Source of the DNA: Siphonodentalium dalli
Taxonomy: Eukaryota; Mollusca; Scaphopoda; Gadilida; Siphonodentaliidae
Direction: 5' to 3'
NCBI GenBank assembly: GCA_032622095.1
Contig: CP136065.1
Location: 247,379,474-247,443,473 of the forward strand
DNA length: 64,000 nt
A model generated the notes under the pieces. That model was not told where the DNA came from. It saw only the letters and a list, made by a program, of their open reading frames with translations, and made no database searches. Below, piece by piece: positions 40,101 to 55,100 of the stretch. Each line of letters starts with the position of its first letter. Position 1 is the first letter of the stretch. A program made the translations under genes and the position numbers.

Positions 40101-43100
40101 GCAGTCATAGACACACACGCGCGCACCCCCCCCCCCCCCCCACACACACACATATATACATATATATATATACACACATATATATATACACACATATATA
40201 TATACAGCTATATATATATATATATGTATATATATACATACATACAATATACATACACACACACACATACATATATACACATATATAAATGTGGACAGGG
40301 CAAGCACACACAAGCAAACATGCATGCATACGATCATATAATAATTCACTGCATGTAAAAGGACGTACATACGAGTATTCACACTCGGATGCAAACTTTC
40401 ATTTAATCACAAGTTTTCCTAGCGTGTGTTTAATTTCAGTTACGAACATGTCTGAGTCTATCTGGAGACGATATCAATGATCCAACTTTGGAGCGAGGTA
40501 CTTACCCGATGTGACAAACGAAGGTCCCCCAAGGTGTGGGGCCACTTTATTTGCACATCAGCTAATGTATCACTAAGAAGTTGAACAGATAATGCAAAAA
40601 TTGTGGTTGTAGAGTGTCTCGCAAATTGATTGTCAACAAATATAAAATTATATGCTTGAAGGTTGTTATTTACAGAATGTGCCAAGCAAATTAGCGTTAC
40701 AACTATATGGATAATAAAGGGCACATGTAAAGGGAGTCCAGTTAAGGATTGACAAGCAGATTGCTATCTACGACGAGATTGATCTCCTTTGTATACTGGG
40801 ACCACATCCCGTAGGAATTCCTCACCACGAAGAGCGAAAACTCGTTCAGGTTGAGTATTTGTCTCCTGATATCGTCAAACAGGATAGAAAGAAATACCAT
40901 CACTTGGTCCTTCTGTGTGAGAGCATCAATGAATAAAAAACATGGTATGCCGAAAATGTCAATTAACGAAAACCACATTTGGATTCTAGACTCTGAAGTC
41001 GAAGAGCAATCCAGTAAGGCATGCTCAACAATATCAACATAAACTTTCCCACACAGTTTGCAATGTCCGCATTCTGGGGAGGTACGTGTATGCAGGGCCA
41101 GAAGCTTCGCAGCAAGCAAGAATTTATGTTTTTCCTGTGGATGTGATCTACAAGATCTCCAAAGAATAGATTTTGACATTATATTATGATGTGGATGATA
41201 CCTGTATATGTGTGATTGTACCTGTATATGTGTGATGATACATAGGTATGTGGATGATACCTGTATATGTGTGATTGTACCTGTATATGTGTGATTGTAC
41301 CTGTATATGTGTGATGATACATAGGTACGTGGATGATACCTGTATATGTGTGATGATACATAGGTATGTGGATGATACCTGTCTAGACGATGGTGGTGCA
41401 GGTTTGAACCTGGACATGGCGAATATAGGAACCAAATTTCAAGCTTGATCTGAGTTAAGGGACAACTCAGTGTGCCATTCTGATCGATACATGGCCATTT
41501 CGATAAGAAATGAGAATTTGATCACGCTCACTGAAACAAACACATTTGAACACTCATACTGAGTCCATGGCTCTATAAATCTGATATATATGTGTGATTA
41601 TACCTGTATATGTGTGATTATACCTGTATGTGTGTGATTATACCTGTATATGTGTGATTATACCTGTATATGTGTGATTATACCTGTATGTGTGTGATTA
41701 AACTTGTATATATGATTATACCTGTATATGTGTGATTATACCTGTATGTGTGTGATTAAACTTGTATATATGATTATACCTGTATATGTGTGATTATACC
41801 TGTATGTGTGTGATTAAACTTGTATTTATGATTATACCTGTATATGTGTGATTATACCTGTATGTGTGTGATTATACCTGTATATGTGTGATTATACCTG
41901 TATATGTGTGATTATACCTGTATGTGTGTGATTAAACTTGTATATATGATTATACCTGTATATTTGTGATTATACCTGTATGTGTGTGATTAAACTTGTA
42001 TATATGATTATACCTGTATATGTGTGATTATACCTGTATGTGTGTGATTAAACTTGTATATATGATTATACCTGTATATTTGTGATTATACCTCTATATG
42101 TGTGATGATACCTAAATATTTGTGTGAAATCTATGTTCGGTCTCATTAATTGGTGCATTTATTTAATATAGTCTTTAAAGGAGCAAATTACAAAGAATTT
42201 GAACACTCGGAAGAAAGACGATAATGAGAAGTGGAAGGAGCTGTTTGATTACCTCGCTCAGCTTGCTTATGATGGCGGCAGGATGCTCAATTACTGGGTG
42301 TGTATTCCTAACTTACGATGGCGGCAGGGCGCTCAATTACTGGGTGTGTATTCCTAGTTTACGATGGCAGCAGGGCACTCAATTATTTGGTGTGTGTTCC
42401 TAGCTTATGATGGCGGCAGGGTGCTCAATTACTTTGTGTGTATTCCTAGCTTACTTCATGTAGCATCAGCTGAAAGGTAATGATCGAAATGTAATGTGAC
42501 ATGCTCGTAGTATGCCACAAAGTTTGCAATCTGCAACTGATGATGTTTTGTAAAGGATTACGTATGTTTTACCTCAGAATTCATAATTCTTCTACAGCGA
42601 TGAGTGGGAAGGTGTCAAAGAACTGTCAAAGTATGATTTGAATTTCATTTATATTTGCAACCACTGTTGGGAAAAGCTATGATTGGCTGTTATTTTGGGC
42701 ATCAGCCAATCAGATTGTGAGAATCTTAGAAGGCTAAAGTGACAACTACTAAAAAGTGTGCAACGAACGAAACCAAATGCTGGTCAGGAGTAATTAGATA
42801 TCTTAAGGGCTAAATTATCGACTGCCAAAAAGTATAGAACAAATTAAACGGATCATGTTCAGGAGTAATTAAATATTTGACCAAAAAATAAATCAACATG
42901 CCTTGTCTCGTGGTGCTATTCCTATTATTTACTTTTCGGTTGTTTCAGAGTATTGTAAGTCATGTGAACACACTCCTTGGCAAACTAAAGAGTCAAAAGG
43001 AGAAAGACAAAGTCAAAGATGAGAAGAAATATCTCCGAGATAAATTGAAGGATTTCAGTACCTTCAAACCGGAGGTAGATTACAATCAGCAATATGGGAA

Positions 43101-46100
43101 AACGCTCTTCGTGCAGCTAAATGAAATCAACTTTGAGCGAGTCAATTTCGTAAGTATATATTATTACCACATTTCAGGGCATTACCCCTGAATTAACCAT
43201 TTCTATACTTAATACTCATTGACGAGTAGTTACCTTATTAACCATTTCTATACTTAATACTCATTTATGAGTAGTTACCTTATTAACCATTTCTATACTT
43301 AATACTCATTAATGAGTAGTTACCTTATTAACCATTTCTATACTTAATACTCATTGATGAGTAGTTACCTTATTAGGAAATATTCAGATAATAAGTTCAA
43401 CAAACGAACATTTCCCTCCAATAAATATGACTCCTTCTGCACTTTTATTATCTGTCATCTGCTTATTTTTCCCGAACTCCCCTCCAGATGGATATTAGAC
43501 CACTCCAATGTCTACTTTGAGTGAGTGGGAGAATCCATTCAGTATAGAAAAGGTTAAAAGTATTACCAGAGTTTTATTGGCATGATGAAACGTTATAATG
43601 CCCTGCTGTTGCAGGTTGATAATGAAATTTTCACACAATCACAGCGCATCCCCCCTACTTTAACCCTTTACCCAACAAACCGGCCAAAACCGGCCAAATA
43701 AAGCTTCAACAGCCTAAAATATCTTCGGTCTGTCTCAATAGAACCATACAAATATGGATATCATTGGAACTGGCTCCTTGACCACATTGTGATAGTTACA
43801 GTTATGCCCTGTGCCAATGCATTCTCTTATATATGCGAGTCGACCATAGGTCGCCTCGCATATATAAGAGAATGCATTGGCCTAAAAAAAATATTTTTTT
43901 AACACTTTTTACCATTTTTTCTTACATTCTTTAACAATTTTAGAATTTTTAATGTGTTAAGCCAATGCATTCTCTTATATATGCGAGGCGACCTATGGTC
44001 TTATCCTGCATAGCGAGCTAGCATCACCAAATTTACCCTCTGGGGGACCTCATTCTGCATGGCCTCATCTGCCATGAGGGACATTGACTCAGATTGAAGT
44101 TGTGATGTTCACCCATTGGGAACCTCAATTATGCAATGTGTCTGCTAATTTGCGATAAAAAGAAACTAAACTAAAAAAGAAAAAGAAAAAGAATCTATGT
44201 GATGAGGTTTCTATAGAAATTTGATAATAAAGAAACTTTCCAGAGAAGATGAGGCCTAAGCAGAATGTTATATTAAAGGGGTGGCAGGAAGACGGCCTGT
44301 ACTGGCCATGCCACCCCTGCACATGTAAATCTGTACACATATAATTATATACTACTGTATTGCATAAATGTGCAAATAAACATTCAAACATGGGGTCCCC
44401 AGATGGCAAATTTAGTGATGCTAGCCCGCTATGCGGGATAGTGTCACTAAATTCACCCTCTGGGGACCTCATTCTGCAAATGACAGGCACACTAAACTCA
44501 GGCTTGATTATTAGAAAACTTAATGGGCATATCAACATACAGAATGACGCCATGTCTGTTATTTCTCTCTGACAGAATTGTTCATTTAGTATTTTATGTT
44601 AAAGGGACCCTTTACCCAACAGAAGGGCCCTGTGCCAATGCATTCTCTTATATATGCGAGTCGACCATAGGTCGTCTCGCATATATAAGAGAATGCATTG
44701 GCTTAACACATTAAAAATTATAAAATTGTTAAAGAATGTAAGAAAAAATGGTAAAAAGTGTTAAAAAAAGATTTTTTTTAGGCCAATGCATTCTCTTATA
44801 TATGCGAGGCGACCTATGGTCGACTCGCATATATAAGAGAATGCATTGGCACAGGGCATAACTGTAACCATCACAATGTGGTCAAGGAGCCGGTTCCAAT
44901 GATATCCATATTTGTATGGTTCTATTGAGACAGACCGAAGATATTTTAGGCTGTTGAAGCTTTATTTGGCCGGTTTTGGCCGGTTTGTTGGGTAAAGGGT
45001 TAATATATTGTATTCTGAATGTGATTTCAGAATATTTTTCAGTGCTTGGACCCTCATCATTGTTTCAAGTTTTGGTTAAACTTTGGTTTCTTATTGGACC
45101 TTTATCATTAATTCCACTGTAACTGTAATGTGACAGGGGTTTTGATATGTTAAATCTTGTTGTTGGAGTTATTAATGAAAATAAGGACAAATTCAATCTA
45201 TTTATTCATACACTTGTTGATAATCAAGCCTTTAAATAGGGTGTCTGTCATTTGCAGAATGAGGTCCCCAGAGGGTGAATTTAGTGATGCTACCCCGCAT
45301 AGCAGGCTAGCATCACCAAATTCACCCTCTGGGAACCTCATTCTGCTGAGGTGTAAGCAGAATGAAGTCCCCATAGGGTGAATTTGGTGATGCTAGCCCG
45401 CTATGTGGGGTAGCAACACTAAATTCACCCTCTGGGGACCTCATTCTGCAAATGACAGACACCCTATTTCAAGGCTTGTTGATAATAGTTGTTTTACAGA
45501 CTTTGATGTTAATTCGCATCAATTTTGAAGGACTTTACATGTTTTTATTAAGCTTTGGTATGCGATAAATTGATTGAGAGTATAATGCAGCTCATCACTG
45601 AATTGAATTGTAACTGTGGTGACACAAAATCAAAAACGATTCCATCCGTAAGGATGAATAAAGATTTGAAATTTAATTTGATTAATATAATCACATGGCC
45701 CTACTCTTCTGCCATGGAGATAAGAAAGGTATCACTGATCTTCTGTTTTTTTTTTCTCCAGTTTTTCGACTGCAGTTCTGCAGAAAGTTTCCAGAATCAC
45801 GAACATTTCACACCATCCGCCGGAATTTATGAGATGAGGTCCGTTTGTCCAAATCAGAGGAACAACAAGATACCTGGCAGTGTGATGTGGCTAGCATATG
45901 GGTACCTAGCAAACACGTGAGTTTAAGATAGCGTGATGTGGCTAGCATATGGGTACCTAGCAAACACGTGAGTTTAAGATAGCGTGATGTGGCTAGCATA
46001 TGGGTACCTAGCAAACACGTGAGTTTAAGATAGCGTGATGTGGCTAGCATATGGGTACCTAGCAAACACGTGAGTTTAAGATAGCTTGATGTGGCTAGCA

Positions 46101-49100
46101 TATGGGTACCTAGCAAACACGTGAGTTTAAGATAGCGTGATGTGGCTAGCATATGGGTACCTAGCAGCGTGATGTGGCTAGCATATGGGTACCTAGCAAA
46201 CACGTGAGTTTAAGATAGCGTGATGTGGCTAGCATATGGGTACCTAGCAAACACGTGAGTTTAAGATAGCATGATGTGGCTAGCATATGGGTACCTAGCA
46301 GCGTGATGTGGCTAGCATATGGGTACCTAGCAAACACGTGAGTTTAAGACAGCGTGATGTGGCTAGCATATGGGTACCTAGCAAACACGTGATGAGTTTA
46401 AGATAGCGTGATGTGGCTAGCATATGGGTACCTAGCAGCGTGATGTGGCTAGCATAAGGGTACCTAGCAAACACGTGAGTTTAAGACAGCGTGATGTGGC
46501 TAGCATATGGGTACCTAGCAAACACGTGAGTTTAAGATAGCGTGATGTGGCTAGCATATGGGTACCTAGCAAACACGTGAGTTTAAGATAGCGTGATGTG
46601 GCTAGCATAAGGGTACCTAGCAAACACGTGAGTTTAAGACAGCGTGATGTGGCTAGCATATGGGTACCTAGCAAACACGTGAGTTTTATACTGGCAGCGT
46701 GATGTGGCTAGCATATGGATACCGAGCAAACACGTGAGTTTAAGATAGCGTGATGTGGCTAGCATATGGGTACCTAGCAAACACGTGAGTTTTATACTGG
46801 CAGCGTGATGTGGCTAGCATATGGGTACCTAGCAAACACGTGAGTTTTATACTGGCAGTGTGATGTGGCTAGCATATGGGTACCGAGCAAACACGTGAGT
46901 TTTATACTGGCAGCGTGATGTGGCTAGCATATGGGTACCTAGCAAACACGTGAGTTTTATACTGGCAGCGTGATGTGGCTAGCATATGGGTACCGACCAA
47001 ACACGTGAGTTTTATACTGGCAGCGTGATGTGGCTAGCATATGGGTACCTAGCAAACACGTGAGTTTTATACTGGCAGCGTGATGTGGCTAGCATATGGG
47101 TACCTAGCAAACACGTGAGTTTTATACTGGCAGCGTGATGTGGCTAGCATATGGGTACCTAGCAAACACGTGAGTTTTATACTGGCAGCGTGATGTGGCT
47201 AGCATATGGGTACCTAGCAAACACGTGATGTGGCTAGCATATGGGTACCTAGCAAACACGTGATGTGGCTAGCATATGGGTACCTAGCAAACACGTGAGT
47301 TTTATACTGGCAGCGTGATGTGGCTAGCATATGGGTACCTAGCAAACACGTGATGTGGCTAGCATATGGGTACCTAGCAAACACGTGATGCGGCTAGCAT
47401 ATGGGTACCTAGCAAACACGTGATGTGGCTAGCATATGGGTACCTAGCAAACACGTGATGTGGCTAGCATATGGGTACCTAGCAAACACGTGATGTGGCT
47501 AGCATATGGGTACCTAGCAAACACGTGATGTGGCTAGCATATGGGTACCTAGCAAACACGTGATGTGGCTAGCATATGGGTACCTAGCAAACACGTGATG
47601 TGGCTAGCATATGGGTACCTAGCAAACACGTGATGTGGCTAGCATATTGGTACCTAGCAAACACGTGATGTGGCTAGCATATGGGTACCTAGCAAACACG
47701 TGATGTGGCTAGCATATGGGTACCTAGCAAACACGTGATGTGGCTAGCATATGGGTACCTAGCAAACACGTGATGTGGCTAGCATATGGGTACCTAGCAA
47801 ACACGTGATGTGGCTAGCATATGGGTACCTAGCAAACACGTGATGTGGCTAGCATATGGGTACCTAGCAAACACGTGAGTTTTCAATCAAGATAGATAGA
47901 TACAGTAGATAATTTATTGGCAAAATGCTACATGTTCAATATAATTTGGCAGTATACAAATTTGTGATATAATGTGATAATATATACCGCAATGATACAA
48001 AGTAATGCTCAGACATAAAGCATTTGCCTGGAATGGACATTGCCATGGTCTGGACTGTCTTCCTGCCTATCCCAACTACCATCTAGATTATACTCTGACC
48101 TTTGTAGCCAAGCACGTTATTGTACTCAAATGTGTGCAAGTACTAATTATTAAGTCAAGTTTGAGCTATTGCTATGGGTTGGCATATGTCTGTGTGTCCA
48201 TTTCTCAACAGTTTTCTTTGGCACACCATACAGGTCACTTCCCTCATTCGATCGTCACCTCTGGATGGAAGCCATTGATTTTTTTCCCAAATTCATACAA
48301 AAACATGGCCACAACAGCCATCTTAGATTTAAAATTTGATTCCGTCGGCACACCCTGTAGCCCGAATTTATTGGAGAAATCTTTTGAAATTTTACAGCAA
48401 TATTTAGCATCACCTCTAGATGGGAGCTATCGTATTTTTTTAATTTTCGATAAAACAAAGCATGACTGTCAGCAACCAACTTGGACTTTACTCTTTGCAT
48501 GACTAAATCTTTCGGCACACCATACAGGCCACATTCCTCATACGATCATCACCAAACTTCATATGGATCTTCGGGGTGACCTTTAGATGGGAGTGATAAA
48601 TTTTGTTCAAAATTCATTGAAATAAATGGAGTCAGCAGCCATCTTTGTTTCAAATTTGAATCCGTTGGCACGCCCTGCCCCCGAGTTTATCAGTTTTGAA
48701 AATTGACATGCATGTTAATGGGTTGCTGTTATTCATAAGATATGTGAATTTGTCCTCATTGCACCAAATGAATTAATCAGTGCACTTCTATCTAGGGTTG
48801 CCGACAACTTTAGTTGTCTAATGTCTATTCTCGATATACAGGTATGGTGTGATTATGTCCTCAAGTCACTGAAGAGTAAACGCGATCGGACCTGTTACCC
48901 TCAAAAAATATATTCCGGGAGATTGGTCACGACTTTCCGTGAGATTGGGGTCACCATCCGGGAGATTTTAAATAATTGAATTCCTTTTGCATTTTTGTAA
49001 TTTCAAATTCAATAAAGAAAAGAATTAGACAAATTTTGTTATCATCTATCACACAGAAACATGCAAGTTTGATAACAAATTAACAAAGTATTCTTCAAGT

Positions 49101-52100
49101 AAGCAGTTACTGTGCTGTTGTACATTTTATTGTCTCATTTTCGAGAAAACATTGTAGACCACCTATCAACAACCGTAAACTACTTTCGGTTTCATTTAGA
49201 TCTCACTAGATTCCAACTGTCATGTTAAAAAGTACAACTCAGGAACGGACTTGTAAAGTTTAAAATCTAGAACATATATTTCTTTTAAATTTTATCATAC
49301 CATTTCAAGAGTCCTTAAACTTTGAATCGTATTGTCGGCGTTTTGCCGGTCTTTCCACAGAATCAGACATTTCAAAAATATAATGTATTATCACCAATTT
49401 ACCGTGTCATATATAAATGACCATATTCAATGGGCTTCCTATATATAGGGGTCATACATAAAGCTCGTTTGTAATCCAATATGAAAACAATCTGGCATAG
49501 ATGATATTAGTTATATAACGTGAGGTTGCTCATCTCATTCCTCCTTTGTTTGTTAAAACTTGTGGGTGACAAACCATTTATTGCCAGACTAATTACCCAC
49601 GGCACATTGGCAGCTACTCCAAGCTATCGTGATATTATTGCGCAACAGCAGTGTCTGCACTGGATGCTAAACAATCGCACCAGGTAGTCTTGCATATTCT
49701 CGCTTACCGTGTTATAGTACAACGAAAACGAAAGTAACTTTTAATTATTTTTTGTTTGAGAAGATTGTTTCAAACCGTGAGATTAGGAGGTGTCACTGTG
49801 ACACCGTGAGATGCATGTTGAAAACGGGAGACTCACGGCGAATCCGAGAGAAGTAACAGGTCTGAACGCAATTGATAATATATTCAATTTTCAGCTAAAA
49901 TTTACTTTTTAAGCATAAGTGTACCTATCTAGATATCACAACATTGGAACTCACATGGACCTAAGTGCATTCATAAAGTACATGGTTACTACCGGTATAT
50001 AATGTACTGCCATGGTATTTGAGTTTGATAGGTATACAAAAAATAATAAATAATAATATAATAATAGAATTATGATTAATCCAACATTGGATATAATAGA
50101 CAACACCTTTTAGAACCTTCAGTTATCAAAGATATTGCACAATTACTTGTTTACATAATAGTCAGAATTTTCTTTTTAATTTGATTTAAATTAAAAAAGT
50201 CTGATTTAAATCAAATAAATATATTTTTTTTTATTTATTTAAAAAATAATTAAAAAATCACCAACCCGGCTTATAACAGAGTAAATGTTGATTCTCTCTT
50301 ATGTATATAAACTGCCGAGTAATATGTTGAGCAATTTCAATTACAGTCGGAGATAACATTAGCAGAATTTGAAAATTGTACAGAAAATGAGCTTCAGGCA
50401 TCATAGAATTTATCTTCAAACTTTCTGGTTATTCCTTCAGAACCTAAATCTTAAAGCACCATTAACCCTCCTCATATGTTTTTTTTTTATTTCAGAACAA
50501 AAGTCTGTGTGTACGATCATAAGGGGAAGGAATTGTTAAATGTGAATGCGTTATCACAGAACGACAGTGAACCTCCTATTACAACACCCTATATACTGGG
50601 AAACCGGATGTTCGGCATACATACAGGCAAAACAAGGTATAATTTTTATTAACTCCATGCAGTCCATGTTTTAGATTTGAAGGGTTGAGAAATGTTATCT
50701 GTGATGGATGTCACATGTGCCGAGACTCCCAATGCTATACCTTGTGTCCTGGGTGAGATGATGTTGGTGCGTTATGTTGGATCCATATTGAACTGTTTAC
50801 ACACATCCGTTGCATTGTGCAGAGCATCTTAGCTGATATGTTTGATATTGGAATAAATAGAGGATCAATAACGAGTCCCCAGTTTATAGCGGAATTTACA
50901 AATGAGTCCAGTAAGTTTTGTAAATTCTTCTATAAATTGGTGACGAGTTGTAGATTCTATTTATCACATGATCCCAAACCTTGATAAAACATACTTAAAT
51001 CAACAAATGGGACGTGAAACTAACATCGGCCTCTATAAGGTCTGCGATCATGTTTCATGTAGCTATGCGTTTTTTCCAATGTAAAGAAATAGTCCCAGAC
51101 AAATAAAGACTCTTTGACGTATTTAATGGCTTATATTTAATGACATAACTTTTCAAATTCTTCTTTCATTAGAGTTTGTTGGAAAAATATAGGAAGCCAT
51201 TGTAGTTTGAGACGTAGCATACGGAATGTAAACTGATGACAAACCGGAAGTCAAAGGTCACCTGGCACTATTTCCTGTTATACAACGAATGTTGCATATC
51301 GCAGTTTATAGAATGGGTTTATTGAATGGAATAATGATAGGATCATGCAATAAATACAATATTGGAAATAAAACGTTTCTGTAATAAATTAATTCTACAA
51401 TTATGCCAAACCTGTCAAATCCCACCACCAAGGCTTGAAATAGTGTGTCTGTCATTTGCAGAATGAGGTCCCCAGAGGGTGAATTTAGTGATGCTACCCC
51501 GCATAACGGGCTAGCATCACCAAATTCACCCTCTGGGGATCTCATTCTGCTTACACCTCAGCAGAATGAGGTTCCCAGAGGGTGAATTTGGTGATGCTAA
51601 CCCGCTATGCTCATTCTGCAAATGACAGACACACTATTTCAAGGCTTGCTCATTGGCGGGAAGCCAATTTTAGTAAAACAATGAACTTATTTTACCTAGG
51701 CAAACTGATTTTGCCTCTGATTTTACCTAGGCATTGCCCATTGCCTAGGCTAAATCCCAGGGCTGTGGGGAGGCTATTTCAAGGATTGCCCACCACCTTA
51801 CATTGTGTTCAACAAAGAATCTCTCCATTCGGTGCATTAACTAATATAACATAACAGACACATATTGGTATTTCCTACATTAAAATTTCAGTACTTTTTA
51901 TCATTTTTATTTAGTTATTTCTGAATTTGTAATATGTGTCATTTTTTTCTGAAATTTGGGCCATTATTTTAACAAATATTATATAACAAACACCATCATC
52001 TTATATATTAATTAAATGCAGTGGCTTCTGATGGTGAAATCGTTAATTTATCACCGATAGAAGCATCCCGATTCGAGTAGTAAATATTTACAATTTTGCG

Positions 52101-55100
52101 TAGTTCAGACACTGTTTTCTATGGAGTGGTACGGTCGATTTGCATGAGATTTTGGAACACAAAAATTAGTATGCTAAATAAGCACGTAACATAACTTTAA
52201 CCCTTTTGTGAGGTTCATGATGGGTGCAGCATTAAAGATCATGTGCCAGTGCATTCTCTTATATATGCTGGTCTCCCATAGGCAGCCTCGCATTTATAAG
52301 GGAATGCCATGGCTTACACAGTCAAAGTACTTATTGTTAGGCCAATTAGGGAGACTCGCATATATAAGAGAATGCACTGGCACGGTGTTTTCGCAAAACT
52401 TCAGGAAGCTCCAGTCATAGAAGTCTTAATTTTCAATTTGCAGAGTTTTGGTTTCTAATGGTGAGAGTGGAGGTGATGTTGATGAGATCGGTGAGTTTCC
52501 AAAGATAGAGGGGATAAATATCGTCGGAAATCTAGTCTTACTTCACACCAAAGATGGCATCAGTTTTCTGGATCCTGATACGATGCTGCCAGGTCTAATA
52601 CTATTGGACGAGAAATGGTGAGTTAACTCTAAAAGATCAAGTTACCCACTTTTGATTGAACCTACTGATTTAGCTTTTCACTCATGTCAATCTATAGTGA
52701 TTGAATCTGTCAATTTAATTCACTATATCGGTCAATGATCGAACCTGCCTATTTAGCTTTCCATTCCTGTCACTCTATCATGATTTAACCTGTCTATTCA
52801 GTTCACAATACTGGTCACTAATGATTGAACCTGCTGAGTTAGCTTTCCATTCATGTCAATCTATAATATTTGAACCTGTCTGTTTTATTGATTATACCTG
52901 TCAATCTATTATTGAATCTGCCAATGTAGCCAATCTATGATTGAACATGTCTGGTCGATTCACTATACCAATCATTAATTGAATCTGCCGATTTAGTTTT
53001 CCATTCCTGTCAATCTATGATTGAACCTGTCTGTTTGATTCATTATACCGGTCAATAATGATTGAATTGCCAATTTAGCTTTCCATTCCTCTCAATCTGT
53101 AATGATTGAACCTGTCAATTCAATACACTCAACCTATCTGTTTAATTCATTATAGCGGTCAATAATGATTAAACATGCTAATTTATCTTTCCATTCATGT
53201 CAATCTATTATTGAACCAGTCAGTGTAGCTTTCCATCCTTGTCAGTCTATGATGCTTGAACCTGTCTGGTCGTTTCACTATACCGGTCAATGATTGAATC
53301 TGCTGATTTAGCTTTCCATTCCTGTCAATCTATGATTGAACATGTCATAGTTCACTATAGCGGTCAATAATGTTTGATCCATGCCGATTTAGCTTTCCAT
53401 TCCTGTCTAATGATTGAACCTGTCAGTTTAATTCACTTTTCTATTGAACCCGCCGATTTAGCTTTCTGTTCCTGTCAATATTATTAGTGAATTTAATTTA
53501 TTAATGATTGATTTATCCTGTTTTAGCTCACCATACCTGGCAATCAATGATGACTCCTCCTGTCTGCAGGGAAACTATGAGAAAGTTAAAGTGTTGGAGG
53601 AGAAGAAAGTAAAGAATGTGATTCAGGCGGTAATCAGCTTTGACAACCTTGTCTGTGTCGTCCACTTCCAGGACGAAACAAGGTAGGTCAAATCTTATAC
53701 ATATTTGCGATTCTCTGTCTGTCCACTATAGAAATTAATGGAGGACCTTATAGAGGGTTCCAAAGAGATCGAAGATGGGTAACTTTTGACGAGAAAGATA
53801 ATGGTGCAAATAATTTTTTTTTAAGCTGTGCTGTCTGAGTCATGGATGGATAAGGGGAGAGGCACCGATTGAGTGTTCATTGCTTCAAATGTGCTTTCTT
53901 CAATGAGCATGAAGAACTTCTCATTTCTTATCGAGGTTCAAACTCGCATCACCCGATGTTGCCGATTCCCACCAAACTTATATAGACTCATTGCAATGAT
54001 CTACTAGATTATCTTGTGATATAGATTACGATACATATGTGGCACCATCCTTGTCAATGATGGGGGCTGTGTGGGCAAAATATTGATCAAAATTATTTGT
54101 CATCGATTTCCACCTAACTTATATATAATCTGACATCCCCCATGATATATGGTCTCTAATTGTGTGATGTAAATATATCGTTTGGTGCCATCCAGGGATG
54201 GGGTTTGGGAAGGGGCAAACACATTTATAAAACATTTATGGAGGCACAGACTCAGTATGAGTGTTCTAATGTGCTTGCTTCAGTGAGCGTGAATAACTTC
54301 TTATTTCTTATCGACATTATCATTCAGAATGGTACACCGAGATTCCCCCCCACCTCAGATCAAGCATGAAAATTGGTCCCGATTTTTTTCCATGACGGGT
54401 TCAAACTCATGTCAACCTCCTCTATCCCAGACTGCAATGATCTTATCCATGAACTAACCACCTCGGCTACGGGGACATCCTTAAAAAGGAAGCCCTTTCA
54501 ATCAGCACAATGTACTTCCTCCGAAAATGTATCTGTGAACATACGATTACAGGTGCTGGCGTATATATATACCATATTTATGGAAGCATGGACTCAGTTC
54601 ATTGCTTCAAATGTGCTTGCTTCAGTGAGCATGAACAAATTCTCATATCTTATCGAAATGGCCATGTATCGATCAGAATGTCACACCGAGATGTCCCCCA
54701 ACTCAGATCAAGCTTGAAAATCAGTCCAACAATTTGCCCATGTCAGGGTTCGAACTCGCACCAACCAGGGAGGTTGATAATTGATAAATTGATCAAATAT
54801 ATTTATCGCCGATTTCGTCAAACTTATAAATAGACATCTCGGTGATATAAGAAACCTAATTGTATAGGTTAAATGTTCTGGAATTCGGACACCATTCGGG
54901 TCAATAATAGCGATCAGAGCATCAAAATTGATCAAATATTTTATTTTTCCTACAGACTTTTATATATAATCAGATTTGGTCTAAATTTTCGCCCATGTAG
55001 GGGTTCAAACCCACGCCAACCTCATCTAGCTCAGACTGCAATGATTTTATCCATGACCTAACCACCTCGGCTATGGGGCCATCCTTAAAAAGTAAGCTCT

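Noticed and set aside
39926-40394. Open frames rich in Tyr-Ile-His-Thr
   Set aside because: Translations of CA/TA microsatellites.
45808-46674. Minus-strand frames of repeated LTCLLGTHMLATSRY-type peptides
   Set aside because: They are the reverse reading of the exon 13-derived array; the true exon is on the + strand.
45870-47885. CACGTG E-boxes, GCTAGC and GGTACC palindromes as a regulatory array
   Set aside because: They come with the exon-derived unit; CACGTG is the exon end joined to the donor, so there is no need for a regulatory explanation.
54398-55073. Genuine tRNA genes
   Set aside because: Box-A and box-B-like motifs are present, but there is no complete cloverleaf with matching acceptor arms; repeated copies with shared bodies fit SINEs better.
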